Positions 26,689 through 35,878 of a stretch of DNA of 64,000 bases are shown here, in pieces. This stretch comes from a bacterium (GTDB taxonomy: Bacteria > Sysuimicrobiota > Sysuimicrobiia > Sysuimicrobiales > Segetimicrobiaceae). Position 1 is the first letter of the stretch; each line of letters starts with the position of its first letter. The stretch covers positions 61,492 to 125,491 of the forward strand of contig DATGFS010000026.1 in NCBI GenBank assembly GCA_035308905.1, written 5' to 3'. A program made the position numbers and the translations under genes. The notes below the pieces were generated by a model that ran no database searches, was not told where the DNA came from, and was given only the letters and a program-made list of their open reading frames with translations.

Positions 26689-28278
26689 CTACTTCAGATC
26701 GAGATCGAGCATCTTGTAGAGGACGTTCGCGTGCATCTTCGGCACGACGAGACGCTTCGACGCCACGACCACGCGCTTCTCGTGCACGAGCGGGATCCAG
26801 ATGGCGTTCGAGACGATGATCTGCTGCAGCTTTTGATAGGCGGTCATTTGATCGGCCGTGCTCGTGCTGGACCGGCTGATGTCGAGCAGCCGGTCCGTCT
26901 CGGGATCGGCCCAGTCGAACCGGTTCGGCGCGGGCCGCTGCGTGCTCTTGAAGTAGAACGACAGCACGTCGGCCGTGACGTAGCGGACGTTGATGAGGAA
27001 CATGTCGTGCTGCCCGGCCCGGAGCGCGGCGAGGAACGCCGTCCACTCCAGCTGCTGGGGCCGCACGCCGACGCCGATGCCGCCGAGCTCCGCCTGGACC
27101 AGCGGCACGACGGAGTCGAAGGCCGCGCCCGGCGTCCAGAGAAACACGAGCGAGAGCGGCTGGCCGTTCTTCACGCGCGTGGCGCCCGGGCGCGGCTGCG
27201 TCCAGCCGTCCTCGTCGAGCATGCGCTTCGCCGTGCTCGGGTTGTAGTGGTAGGCGATGTTCTTGACGCCGCTCCACCATCCCGGCGTGCCGGGCGCGAG
27301 CGGGCCAAAGGCTTCCTCGGCCAGGCCGTAGTACGCGCCCTGGATGATCTCCTGCCGGTTGACGCCGTAGTTGATCGCCTGGCGCACCTTCAGATCGTCG
27401 AGCGGCTTGTGCCCCAGCTTGAAGCCGATAAACGCGGTGTTGAGATCGCTATAGCGGATGACCTGCAGCTTGCCCTCGCGGGTGAGCCGGTCCAGCGCCT
27501 GCCCCGGAATGTTCGCGTCGAACTGCGCGTCGCCGACCTCGACGGACGCGAGGCGCGGCGTGTCCTCTGTGATGACCTTCATCACGACCGTGCCGAGGTG
27601 CGCGGGCCCGCGGTTCTGGTAGATTGGCGGCCCCCAGTTGTAGTTGGGGTTGCGCGTGACGACAAGGCGGTCGTTCCGCACCCACTCGCGCAGGAGGAAC
27701 GGCCCCGTGCCGTCGACCTTGCCGACGCCGGTGCCGTAGTCGTCGCCCGCTTTGTTGACCGCGTCCGAGTTCACGATGCTCGCCGCGTAGCTGGCGAGGT
27801 TCACGAGGAGGATCGACAGCGGCTCCTTCAAATGCAGCACCACGGTCTGCGGGTTCGGGGCGTCCACGCTCTGGACCGGCGAGATGTTGAAGGCGCTCGG
27901 CGAGCCCTTGAGCGTCCGCCAGCGGTCGAGCGTAAACTTCACGTCCGCGGACGTGAACGGTTTGCCCGACGCAAAGCGGACGCCCTGCTTGAGCGTGAAG
28001 GTGTACGTCTTGCCGTCCGGCGAGACCGTCCATTTATCCGCCAGGCCGGGCTTCACCGTGTTGTCGTAGTCCTGCGAGGTCAGGGTGTCGTAGAGGAGAT
28101 AGTCGACCTCGGCGGACGACACCGCGGTCGTGCGTTCCGGGTCGAGCGTTTCCGTCTCTTCTGAGCGCGCGACCGTGAACGTCGGACCCGCGCCGGGCGC
28201 GCTGAGCACGAGCGCGGGCGTCGCGGCCAGGGCGAGGGCGACACATCCGGAGACGAGCCAGCGGCTGATCGGAAGCAT
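26689..28278 (-). CDS. ABC transporter substrate-binding protein, family 5
   Basis: 529-residue binding protein of the dipeptide/oligopeptide type, with a Sec-type signal peptide (MLPISRWLVSGCVALALA) and cleavage probably after ALVLSA. Family blocks include KYTF-like KTYTFTLKQGVRFASG, GTGPFLLREWVRN and VRQAINYGVNRQEI. The start at 28278 has GGGGGAG upstream; in-frame codons further up do not resemble the family. It heads a six-gene run ending with the Rid gene. Confidence 0.93.
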   Translation of the reverse strand: MLPISRWLVSGCVALALAATPALVLSAPGAGPTFTVARSEETETLDPERTTAVSSAEVDYLLYDTLTSQDYDNTVKPGLADKWTVSPDGKTYTFTLKQGVRFASGKPFTSADVKFTLDRWRTLKGSPSAFNISPVQSVDAPNPQTVVLHLKEPLSILLVNLASYAASIVNSDAVNKAGDDYGTGVGKVDGTGPFLLREWVRNDRLVVTRNPNYNWGPPIYQNRGPAHLGTVVMKVITEDTPRLASVEVGDAQFDANIPGQALDRLTREGKLQVIRYSDLNTAFIGFKLGHKPLDDLKVRQAINYGVNRQEIIQGAYYGLAEEAFGPLAPGTPGWWSGVKNIAYHYNPSTAKRMLDEDGWTQPRPGATRVKNGQPLSLVFLWTPGAAFDSVVPLVQAELGGIGVGVRPQQLEWTAFLAALRAGQHDMFLINVRYVTADVLSFYFKSTQRPAPNRFDWADPETDRLLDISRSSTSTADQMTAYQKLQQIIVSNAIWIPLVHEKRVVVASKRLVVPKMHANVLYKMLDLDLK

Positions 28279-28440
28279 GAGACTCCCCCTCGGTGACCTC
28301 GGTACGGATTGGAAGGCGCCGCTCAGGTTCGGCGGCCCGCCGGAGGCTCCCTTTCGGGGCCCCGCCGGACGGCGGCCCGGCGCCTCGGGTCCCGGGACGG
28401 CGCGCAGGCGGCCGGGCAGCGCGTCCAGAACCATGACCCC

Positions 28441-29571
28441 ATGACTCCATCCCCGTCATCCGAACTGCGCGTCGCCGTGCTCGGCGCCGGCCGCTGGGCG
28501 GCCGGCGCTCATCTCCCCGGCTGGAAACGCGATCCCCGATGCCGGCTGGTCGCGGTGTGCGATGTCGAGGCCGATCGCGCCGAAGCGTGCGCGCGGGAAT
28601 TTGACATTCCTACCGCGACGACGGACTGGCGCTCCACCGTGGCCCGCACGGATGTCGACGTGGTCGATGTGGTGACGCCGTCCCACACGCACCACGAGCT
28701 CGCCGTCGCGGCGATCGGGGCGGGCAAGCACGTGCTGTGCGAAAAGCCGGTCGCCCACGACTTCCGGGACACGCAGCGCGCGGCCGAACTGGCGAAGCGG
28801 AAAGGCCTCAAGACCAAGCTGGGGTTGACGTTCCGCTACAGCCCGGGCGTCCAGTACGCGCGGTCGCTGATCGACGAGGGCTTCGTCGGCACCCCGTTCA
28901 TTTTCAATGGATACGAGCAGAACTCCCAGTGGCTCAACCCCGCGACGCCGCTGCGCCAGGTCGATCCGGCCTGGGATCCGGCGGTGCTGCACGTGTCGTC
29001 CCTCGAGGGCTACGGCGCGCCGATCATCGATATCGGACAGTGGTGGGTCGGCTCCGGCTACGCCCGCGTCGTCGGCACGATGCGCAACTTCATTCCCGAG
29101 CGGATGGTCCGCGCAACCGGCCGCATGATGCGGATGAACATCGACGACGGCGACGTGTTCATCGGCGAGTACGCCAACGGGGCGATCGGCTCGATCCAGA
29201 CCGGCTACGTCACGATCGGCAACTACCCCGGTACGGAGGCGCGGATCTTCGGCAGCGACGGCGCGATCATCTGCCGGCTGGTCGAGGAGAACGGAATCGC
29301 CGAAACGATGCGGATCGCGACGCCCGATCAGGTGGAGTTCCGCGAGGTCGAGATCCCGGCGCGGTTCTACCCGGCCGGCGGCCACGCGCGCGAATCGTGG
29401 CGGACGCTGTTCTACGCAAATTTGATCCGGAACTTCATCGACGAGATCCTCGCGGGCGGCGAGACGAACCAGGGCAGCTTCTTCGACGGCGCCCGCGTCC
29501 AGGAAGTGATCAACGCGGTCGACCTCTCGGTACGCGAGCGCCGGTGGGTCGATCTCCCGCTGTCCCGCTGA
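28441..29571 (+). CDS. Gfo/Idh/MocA family oxidoreductase
   Basis: 376 residues. The NAD(P) Rossmann block AVLGAGRWAAGAHLPGW is followed by the EKP motif in HVLCEKPVAHDF, whose Lys is usually catalytic. The C-terminal alpha/beta domain is also present. Members act on sugars, inositols and related polyols. It is divergent from the binding-protein gene on the other strand with a 162-base shared gap, and is followed 8 bases later by a DUF885 gene. Confidence 0.9.
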   Translation: MTPSPSSELRVAVLGAGRWAAGAHLPGWKRDPRCRLVAVCDVEADRAEACAREFDIPTATTDWRSTVARTDVDVVDVVTPSHTHHELAVAAIGAGKHVLCEKPVAHDFRDTQRAAELAKRKGLKTKLGLTFRYSPGVQYARSLIDEGFVGTPFIFNGYEQNSQWLNPATPLRQVDPAWDPAVLHVSSLEGYGAPIIDIGQWWVGSGYARVVGTMRNFIPERMVRATGRMMRMNIDDGDVFIGEYANGAIGSIQTGYVTIGNYPGTEARIFGSDGAIICRLVEENGIAETMRIATPDQVEFREVEIPARFYPAGGHARESWRTLFYANLIRNFIDEILAGGETNQGSFFDGARVQEVINAVDLSVRERRWVDLPLSR

Positions 29572-29579
29572 GCGGGCCC

Positions 29580-31286
29580 GTGGTTCCGTCCGCGCTGGAC
29601 GCGTTTTTCTCCCGGTATTACCATGACCGGCCGGTGAACGCCACGTTCATCGGCGTGCACGACTTGGACGGCCGCCTGCCCGACTACTCCGATGCCGGGC
29701 TCGGCGACGCGCAGCGGGCGATGGACGCCCTCGCGCGCCGCCTCGGCGATCCGGACGGCACAACGCCGGCCGCCGTCGAGGCTCTGGACCGCGATCTGGC
29801 CGCGGGCTTTCTCGAGATCGAGCGGTGGGAACGGGCGTCGCCCCACGGTCCGCGCGGGAACCCGTGCGTCTACACCGGCGAGGCGATCTTCGGGGTCATC
29901 GCCCTGCTGCTCCGTCCGTTCGCCCCCCTGGCCGAGCGCCTGGACGCCGCGGCGCGGCGGATGGCGGCGATTCCCGCGTTCCTCGATCAGGGCCGGGCGC
30001 AGGTGCGATGCGCGCCGCGGGCCTGGACCGGCCGCGCCGTCCGCGAGTGTGCCGGGGCAGAGGCCCTGTTCGCGCGCGGCATCGAGACGTTCATCGCCGA
30101 CGAGGACGTCGCGGGGCACGGCGCCGACCCCCGCGGCCTCCGCTCCGCGGCGGCCGAAGCCGCCGCGGCCTTCGGGCAATTTCGGCGCCATCTCGAGACG
30201 GACGTCCGGTCGGCGGAGCCGGCGGCGTACGCGTGCGGAGAGGCCGCGCTCGAGCTGTTGATGCGGCGCGGACACGGCGTGACGCTCCGGGCGGCGGAGG
30301 TGCGCCGGCTTGCGGAAGCCCGCGCAGAGGCGGCCGAAGCGTCGCTGCGCGAGCGGGCGGCCGCATCTGGGTTCGACGACTGGCGCGCCGCGCTCGCGAG
30401 CCTGGCCGACCGGCATCCTGCGGCCGGCCGCTACTACGCTCGCTATCAGGAGGTATGGGACGCCGCCCGCCGTGCCGCGGAGGAGCACCGGCTCGTGACG
30501 TGGCCGGACTATCCGATCCAGTTCGTGCCGCGCCCGCGCTGGGCGCGCGAGGCGGCCCCGTCGCTGTACTTTCTTGCCTACCGCGCGCCGGCGGCGTTCG
30601 ACCGCGTCCCGGTGACCGACTACCTCGTCACGCCGGTCGACCCCGAGATGCCGGCGGACGAGCAGACCCGGCGTCTGCGCGCCGCCAACGACGCCGCGAT
30701 CGCGCTCACCCACGTCATCCATCACGGCGGCCTCGGTCACCACGTGCAGAACTGGTTTGCCTACCGCGCGCCGTCGCGGATCGGGCGCATCGCCGCGGTC
30801 GACTGCGCGTCGCGGATCGCGATGCTCTGCGGCGGCACCATGGCGGAGGGGTGGGCCTGCTACGCCGTCGACCTGATGGAGGAGATCGGGTTCCTGTCGC
30901 CCCCGGAGCGCTGCGCGCAGGCGCATACGCGCTTGCGGATCGCGCTGCGGGCGCTCGTCGACGTCGCGCTCCACACGGGTGAATGGACGCTCGAGCAGGC
31001 GGCCGGGATGTACGAATCCCGGGGCGGGATGGACGGGGCCGCGGCGCGGGCGGAAGCCGTCAAGAACTCGCTCTTTCCGGCGACGGCGATGATGTACATG
31101 CTCGGCGTCGACGGCATCCACGCGCTGCGGCGCGGCGAGGCCGCGCGCCGGGGCGGCGCCTTCGATCTCCGCGAATTCCACGACCGGCTGCTGGCCTGCG
31201 GGTCGATCCCCGTCGCGCGGGCGGCGGCCGTGCTGGCCGGAGGTGCCACGCAAGACGGGGCAGAGGAGGGCACTCGGACGTCTTGA
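29580..31286 (+). CDS. DUF885 family protein with altered HExxxGH motif
   Basis: 568 residues from GTG 29580. The C-terminal half matches DUF885, a group of presumed zinc metallohydrolases. The usual HExxPGHH pattern is HHGGLGHH here (residues about 381-388), so the general-base Glu is replaced by His, while the downstream EGWACY Glu near 422 is kept. It may be an inactive or differently acting branch. The N-terminal half is helical, with SRYYHDRPVNATFIGVHD typical of the family's start. It is co-directional with an ABC importer that begins 69 bases later. Confidence 0.8.
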   Translation: MVPSALDAFFSRYYHDRPVNATFIGVHDLDGRLPDYSDAGLGDAQRAMDALARRLGDPDGTTPAAVEALDRDLAAGFLEIERWERASPHGPRGNPCVYTGEAIFGVIALLLRPFAPLAERLDAAARRMAAIPAFLDQGRAQVRCAPRAWTGRAVRECAGAEALFARGIETFIADEDVAGHGADPRGLRSAAAEAAAAFGQFRRHLETDVRSAEPAAYACGEAALELLMRRGHGVTLRAAEVRRLAEARAEAAEASLRERAAASGFDDWRAALASLADRHPAAGRYYARYQEVWDAARRAAEEHRLVTWPDYPIQFVPRPRWAREAAPSLYFLAYRAPAAFDRVPVTDYLVTPVDPEMPADEQTRRLRAANDAAIALTHVIHHGGLGHHVQNWFAYRAPSRIGRIAAVDCASRIAMLCGGTMAEGWACYAVDLMEEIGFLSPPERCAQAHTRLRIALRALVDVALHTGEWTLEQAAGMYESRGGMDGAAARAEAVKNSLFPATAMMYMLGVDGIHALRRGEAARRGGAFDLREFHDRLLACGSIPVARAAAVLAGGATQDGAEEGTRTS

Positions 31287-31355
31287 AGGATTGCGGTTGA
31301 TCGGGCCGGTCGTCCGGCACATCATCGACGCGTTGTGACTGGGGGAGTCTGGGGT

Positions 31356-32993
31356 ATGGCGCGAGTATCGCGGTTTGGGCGGCGGCAGTTGCTGGCAGGC
31401 GCGGGGGCGTGGGCGGGCGCCGCGGCGCTCGGGACGGAGATCCCGCTGCTCCGCGGGCTGGATCTCGGCGCGGCGGAGGCGGCCGCGGCCGGCGGCACAC
31501 TCACCGTCGGCGGGCTCGATCTCGACGACACGCTCGATCCGCAGGTGACCAACTTCGACTCGACGATCCGCATCTTGCTGAACGTGTGCGAACCGCTCGT
31601 GTGGGAGCCGACGCCGGGCCGGTTCGTGCCCGGCCTCGCGGAGTCGTGGTCGATCTCGTCCGACGCGAAAGTGTACACCTTCAAACTGCGGCGCGGGGTG
31701 CGGTTCCACGACGGTACGCCGTTCAACGCCGACGCGGTCAAGTTCACGATGGACCGGGTCGTGGCGCCGGAGACCAAAGCGGGGCAGTCGCACGACCAGC
31801 TGGGTCCCTACGACCACACCGACGTGGTCGACGACGCCACCGTGCGGATCGTCATGAAGGAAGGCTACGCGCCCCTGCTGACCAACCTCAACGGCTACCT
31901 CGGCATCGTGTCACCCACCGCGGTCAAGAAAATGGGCCTCGCCGACTTCGCGCGGCACCCCGTCGGCACCGGACCGTTCATGTTCAAGGAATGGGTGGCG
32001 AAGGATCACGTGACGCTCGTCCGCAACCCCGACTACGCGTGGGCGTCGTCTCTCTTCAAGCACAAGGGCCTGGCGTATCTCGACCAGCTCGTGTTCAAGA
32101 TCATTCCGGACGCCTCGGTCCGGACGGGCACCTTGAAGAGCGGCGAGACGCAGTACATCAACGACGCCGATCCGCTGGAGATCGCCGCGCTGCGCGCCGA
32201 CAAGCGGTTCGTCGTGATCGAAAGATCGCAGCCGGGGTCCGGGTGGGTCCTGCTCCTCAACGTGACCGGCTCGCCGCAGATCCGCGACATCGCGGTCCGG
32301 CGCGCGTTCGAGTGGGGCGTGGACCGCGAGGGGCTCAACAAGACGGTCTTCAGCGGCCTCATGAAGCCGGCGTGGAGCCCGTTGATGCGGCCGACGCTCG
32401 GCTACGATGCGTCGACGGAGAAGATGTACCGGTACGATCCCGCGCAGGCGAAGAAGGTGCTGGAGGAGGCGGGATGGCGGCCGGGCGCGGACGGCATCCG
32501 CGAGAAGGCCGGCCAGAAGCTCAGCGTCAACTTTCTCATCATCGGCCGCACGCGCGACAAGGCGATGGCCGAAGCGGTCCAGGCCAGCATGCGCGACATC
32601 GGGGTGGACGTCCAGATCAACGCCCTCGAGCGCGCCGCGTTCCGGAGCCAGGTCAGCCAGAATAAGTACGACATCAACTTCATGTGGTTCTCGTACGGCG
32701 ACCCCGACGTGCTGCGAACGCTGTTCCACTCGTCGAACGTGAACGCGTTCAACCGCGCGCGCTACCAGGTCCCGGAGGTGGACCGGATGCTCGAGGCGGC
32801 CGCGGCCACGATCGACAGGGCCAAGCGCATCGACCTGTACAAGCAGATCCAGCAGCGCGTGCTGCGCGACGCGGTCTGTGTGCCGCTCGTCGACACGATC
32901 ACGTACAACGCCAAACGCGCCGAGGTGTCCGGCGACGCGATCGATGCCCTGGCCTCGTACGTGTGGATGTACGACGTACAGGTGCGGCGGTAA
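31356..32993 (+). CDS. ABC transporter substrate-binding protein, family 5, Tat signal
   Basis: 545 residues. An N-terminal twin-arginine motif (FGRRQLLAGAG) before a hydrophobic stretch suggests Tat export. Family 5 blocks: KVYTFKLRRGVRFHDG, GTGPFMFKEWVAKDHVTLVR and AVRRAFEWGVDREGLN. A GTG 21 bases upstream is possible, but the ATG at 31356 follows a GGGG(G)AG site. It begins the third peptide-type importer, followed after 63 bases by DppB and DppC genes. Confidence 0.93.
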   Translation: MARVSRFGRRQLLAGAGAWAGAAALGTEIPLLRGLDLGAAEAAAAGGTLTVGGLDLDDTLDPQVTNFDSTIRILLNVCEPLVWEPTPGRFVPGLAESWSISSDAKVYTFKLRRGVRFHDGTPFNADAVKFTMDRVVAPETKAGQSHDQLGPYDHTDVVDDATVRIVMKEGYAPLLTNLNGYLGIVSPTAVKKMGLADFARHPVGTGPFMFKEWVAKDHVTLVRNPDYAWASSLFKHKGLAYLDQLVFKIIPDASVRTGTLKSGETQYINDADPLEIAALRADKRFVVIERSQPGSGWVLLLNVTGSPQIRDIAVRRAFEWGVDREGLNKTVFSGLMKPAWSPLMRPTLGYDASTEKMYRYDPAQAKKVLEEAGWRPGADGIREKAGQKLSVNFLIIGRTRDKAMAEAVQASMRDIGVDVQINALERAAFRSQVSQNKYDINFMWFSYGDPDVLRTLFHSSNVNAFNRARYQVPEVDRMLEAAAATIDRAKRIDLYKQIQQRVLRDAVCVPLVDTITYNAKRAEVSGDAIDALASYVWMYDVQVRR

Positions 32994-33056
32994 GGGCCGG
33001 GACTCCCGCGCGTTCGCGCCGGACTTTCGAGCCCTGGGGCCGGGCGGCCAGGCGGC

Positions 33057-33980
33057 ATGCTGAGGTACATCGGGGAGCGGGCGCTACAGGCGTTCCCGGT
33101 CCTTATCGGCATCACGGTCGTCACGTTTCTGATGCTGCACCTGGTCCCGGGGGACCCGGTGCTGCTCTTCGCCGGCGAAAAGCCGATGAGCGCGGCTCAG
33201 GCCGAAGAGATCCGCCACCAGCTGGGTCTCGACCGGCCGCTGCTGACGCAGTACGAGGACTACGTCGGCCATCTGCTGCGAGGCGACCTCGGCCGGGCGC
33301 TCCGCAGCCAGCGCCCGGTGCTCGACAGCATCCTCGAGGTGCTGCCCGCGACGGTGCAGCTCACGCTGACCGCGTTGGGGTTCGCGATCGCGGCGGGGCT
33401 GGCGCTCGGTATCGTGGCGGCCCTGGCGCACCGGACCTGGCTTGATACCGCGGCCATGGGCGTGGCGATCCTCGGCGTGTCGATGCCGGTCTTCTACTCG
33501 AGCCTCCTGCTGCTGATGCTCTTCTCGTTCACGCTCGGCTGGTTCCCCGCGACCGGCGAGGGCGGGCTGGACCATCTCATCCTTCCGGCGACGGCGCTCG
33601 GCCTGATCTCATCGGCGGTGCTCGCGCGGCTGGTCCGCTCAGGCATGCTCGGCGTGCTGCGCCAGGACTATATCGTGACCGCGCGCGCGAAGGGCCTGTC
33701 CCGGGCGTTGGTTGTGTGGCGGCACGCGCTGCGCAACGCCCTGATCCCCGTGATCACCATGGTGGGCCTCCAGCTCGGCGCGCTGCTCGGCGGCGCCGTC
33801 GTGACCGAGACGATCTTCTCGCGCCCCGGACTGGGCCGGCTCGCCGTCGACGCGATTCTGAACCGTGATTTCCCGCTCGTCCAGGGCACCGTGCTCATCG
33901 CCGCCGTCGTCTACGTGGCCGTCAATCTTCTGGTCGACATCGCTTATGCCGCCGTCGATCCCCGCATCCGCTACGGCTAG
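33057..33980 (+). CDS. ABC transporter permease, DppB type
   Basis: 307 residues. MLRYIGERALQAFPVLIGIT leads the first membrane segment; HLVPGDPVLLFAGEK, the EAA loop RAKGLSRALVVWRHALRNA and the DPRIRYG end complete the DppB pattern. The next gene starts within its last 35 bases. It pairs with the following DppC-type protein. Confidence 0.93.
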   Translation: MLRYIGERALQAFPVLIGITVVTFLMLHLVPGDPVLLFAGEKPMSAAQAEEIRHQLGLDRPLLTQYEDYVGHLLRGDLGRALRSQRPVLDSILEVLPATVQLTLTALGFAIAAGLALGIVAALAHRTWLDTAAMGVAILGVSMPVFYSSLLLLMLFSFTLGWFPATGEGGLDHLILPATALGLISSAVLARLVRSGMLGVLRQDYIVTARAKGLSRALVVWRHALRNALIPVITMVGLQLGALLGGAVVTETIFSRPGLGRLAVDAILNRDFPLVQGTVLIAAVVYVAVNLLVDIAYAAVDPRIRYG

Positions 33981-34863
33981 CGGCGCGCCGCGCGCCGCCG
34001 CGGGCGCCTCGGGCATCCGCACGCGGACGCCGGCGGCCATCGCGGTCCGCCGCCTGCTGCATCACCCGAGCGTCGTCGTCGGCGGGACGCTGTTCCTGGT
34101 GGTGATCCTGTCCGCGGTGCTGGCGCCGTGGCTCAGCCCCTACGCGCCCTTCAAGGCCAACCTCCGAGCGCCCCTCGACCCGCCCGGCGCCGCCCATGTG
34201 ATGGGCACGGACCGATTCGGGCGCGACGTTTTCTCGCGCGTGCTCTGGGGCGGACGGCTGTCGCTGACCGTGGGGGTGGTCTCGGTCGGCATCGCCGCGG
34301 TTTGCGGCGTGACGCTCGGCCTTGTGGCCGGCTACACCGGCCGCCGGACCGAAGCGGTGATCATGCGCACGATGGACCTGCTGCAGGCATTCCCCGGCAT
34401 TCTGCTCGCCCTCGCCGTCATCGCGACGCTCGGCAGCAGCCTGCCGAACCTCATGATCGCCGTCGGTATCTCCGCCATCCCGGACTACGTGCGGATCGCC
34501 CGGGGCGCGGTGCTGACTGTGAAGGAGCGGGAGTTTGTGCTCGCGGCGCGGGTCGTCGGCTGCCGGGATCGCGCCATTTTGCTGCGCCACATTCTGCCCA
34601 ACGTGACGGCGCCGCTCGTGGTGATCGCGACCCTCGGTATTGCCGGGGCGATCATCACCGGTTCCGCGTTGAGCTTCCTGGGGCTGGGCGTTCGTCCGCC
34701 CACGCCGGAATGGGGCAACATGCTCGCGGAGGGCCGCGAGTTTCTCGCGCACGCGTGGTGGGTGGCGTTCTTTCCGGGACTGGCGATCATGGCCGCGGTC
34801 TTCGCGGTCAACCTGCTCGGCGACGGTTTGCGGGACGTCCTCGACCCGAGGTTTCGCAGTTAG
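33946..34863 (+). CDS. ABC transporter permease, DppC type
   Basis: 305 residues from ATG 33946, overlapping the DppB gene by 35 bases. GTDRFGRDVFSRVLWGGRLS, the EAA loop AARVVGCRDRAILLRHILPN and the GDGLRDVLDPRFRS end define DppC. The first 25 residues, inside the overlap, are low-complexity and may not be translated; no start with better spacing is visible before the membrane segment. A terminator-like hairpin follows 32 bases after the stop, so this importer also lacks its own ATPases. Confidence 0.9.
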   Translation: MPPSIPASATASGAPRAAAGASGIRTRTPAAIAVRRLLHHPSVVVGGTLFLVVILSAVLAPWLSPYAPFKANLRAPLDPPGAAHVMGTDRFGRDVFSRVLWGGRLSLTVGVVSVGIAAVCGVTLGLVAGYTGRRTEAVIMRTMDLLQAFPGILLALAVIATLGSSLPNLMIAVGISAIPDYVRIARGAVLTVKEREFVLAARVVGCRDRAILLRHILPNVTAPLVVIATLGIAGAIITGSALSFLGLGVRPPTPEWGNMLAEGREFLAHAWWVAFFPGLAIMAAVFAVNLLGDGLRDVLDPRFRS

Positions 34864-34894
34864 GGCGGAAGGGTAACCGGTAATAATGACTCAG

Positions 34895-34924
34895 ACGGAG
34901 GGGGGCCTGCGGGCGTCCCTCCGT
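34895..34924 (+). terminator. Probable rho-independent terminator after third importer
   Basis: ACGGAGGG / CCCTCCGT, an 8-bp stem with a 14-base loop, followed by TCGTTTCT. It lies 31 bases after the DppC stop and upstream of the first stalk-domain gene, so it likely ends the importer transcript. Confidence 0.6.
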
Positions 34925-34961
34925 TCGTTTCTACGTCCGAACTCACAGTGGGAGGGACTTT

Positions 34962-35714
34962 GTGATGCGTCAGATACGGACTATGTTCGCCGGCGCAGCG
35001 ATCGTCCTCGCCGTCGTCCTGGCGGCAGGCGCGCTGCCGGGCGGCGCGCAGGTGCCGGCGCCGTACGTGCACGTGTTGGTGGACGGCCAGCCCGTCGGGT
35101 TCGACGTGCCGCCGCAGATCGACAACGGCCGCGTGCTCGTTCCGTTGCGCGGCGTGTTTGAACATATGGGCGCGACCGTCGCCTGGGACGACCGGACACA
35201 AACGGTCCTGGCGCAGCGCGGCGCCACCGGCGTCTCGCTCATGATCGGGAACACCCAGGCCACGGTGAACGGGCGGCCGGTCGCCATGGACGTCCCCGCG
35301 ATGCTCGTCGGGGGCCGGACCATGGTGCCGCTGCGGTTCGTGAGCCAGGCCCTCGGCGCGAGCGTGAACTGGAACGCCGCGACGTCCACGGTCACGATCG
35401 CCAGCGGCGGCGCGGCGGCCGTGCCGCCGTCGCAGACGTACACGCCGGGCCCCAACGTGCAGCACGTCGTCGGCACGATCGTGGCCGTCCGGATGCCGGT
35501 TGATCCGGGCTCGCCGGGAGCCGTCGTGGTGAGCCACAACGGCACCGTGTCCACGTACCGCGTGACCTCGTCGACGGTCATCACCCGCATCAACACGACC
35601 AGCGGGGCGGGCGGTTCCGTGGCGATCGGCGCGCTTCGGCCCGGGGACACCGTGGACATTCTGGTGACCCCGGATAACGTGGCGCAGAGAATCCGCGCGA
35701 CGTACGCGTTCTAG
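34962..35714 (+). CDS. Secreted copper-amine-oxidase-N (stalk) domain protein, copy 1
   Basis: 250 residues, start GTG 34962 or ATG 34965 (GTGATGCGTCA), with GGAGGGA upstream. A signal peptide (RTMFAGAAIVLAVVLAAGA) is followed by a Cu_amine_oxidN1-type stalk module (about residues 30-140) with VLVPLRGVFEHMGATVAWDD and TMVPLRFVSQALGASVNW. A beta-rich C-terminal part of about 90 residues follows (HVVGTIVAVR to the end), which resembles DUF5666-like OB folds by eye. Such stalk modules bind cell-envelope polymers or present other domains; function unknown. A nearly collinear paralogue follows 164 bases downstream. Confidence 0.82.
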   Translation: MMRQIRTMFAGAAIVLAVVLAAGALPGGAQVPAPYVHVLVDGQPVGFDVPPQIDNGRVLVPLRGVFEHMGATVAWDDRTQTVLAQRGATGVSLMIGNTQATVNGRPVAMDVPAMLVGGRTMVPLRFVSQALGASVNWNAATSTVTIASGGAAAVPPSQTYTPGPNVQHVVGTIVAVRMPVDPGSPGAVVVSHNGTVSTYRVTSSTVITRINTTSGAGGSVAIGALRPGDTVDILVTPDNVAQRIRATYAF

Positions 35715-35732
35715 CCGGATCGAGGGAAGATC

Positions 35733-35766
35733 GCGAGGCCGCCGGGCAGCCGCCCAGCGGCCTCGC
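35733..35766 (+). terminator. Hairpin after stalk protein copy 1
   Basis: GCGAGGCCGC / GCGGCCTCGC with an inner GGGC / GCCC pairing, 18 bases after the stop. The stem sequence GAGGCCGCC is shared with the hairpin after copy 2, so the terminator was probably duplicated with the gene. No T-run. Confidence 0.55.
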
Positions 35767-35878
35767 GCACGTCGTGACCCGCGGCCTCGCCCCGAAGTTT
35801 CGCGGAGCGCCCGCGAGGGTAACGTACTGAATTGACTCATCGGGGGGAGCCGCCAACTCAGACACCAGGAGGTGTCGT

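Noticed and set aside
25718..27280. Extension of the minus-strand DppC-type frame far upstream through the DppB and binding-protein genes
   Set aside because: The conserved DppC N-terminus begins at 25717 with a TGATG overlap; the extension is low-complexity and antisense-like in composition.
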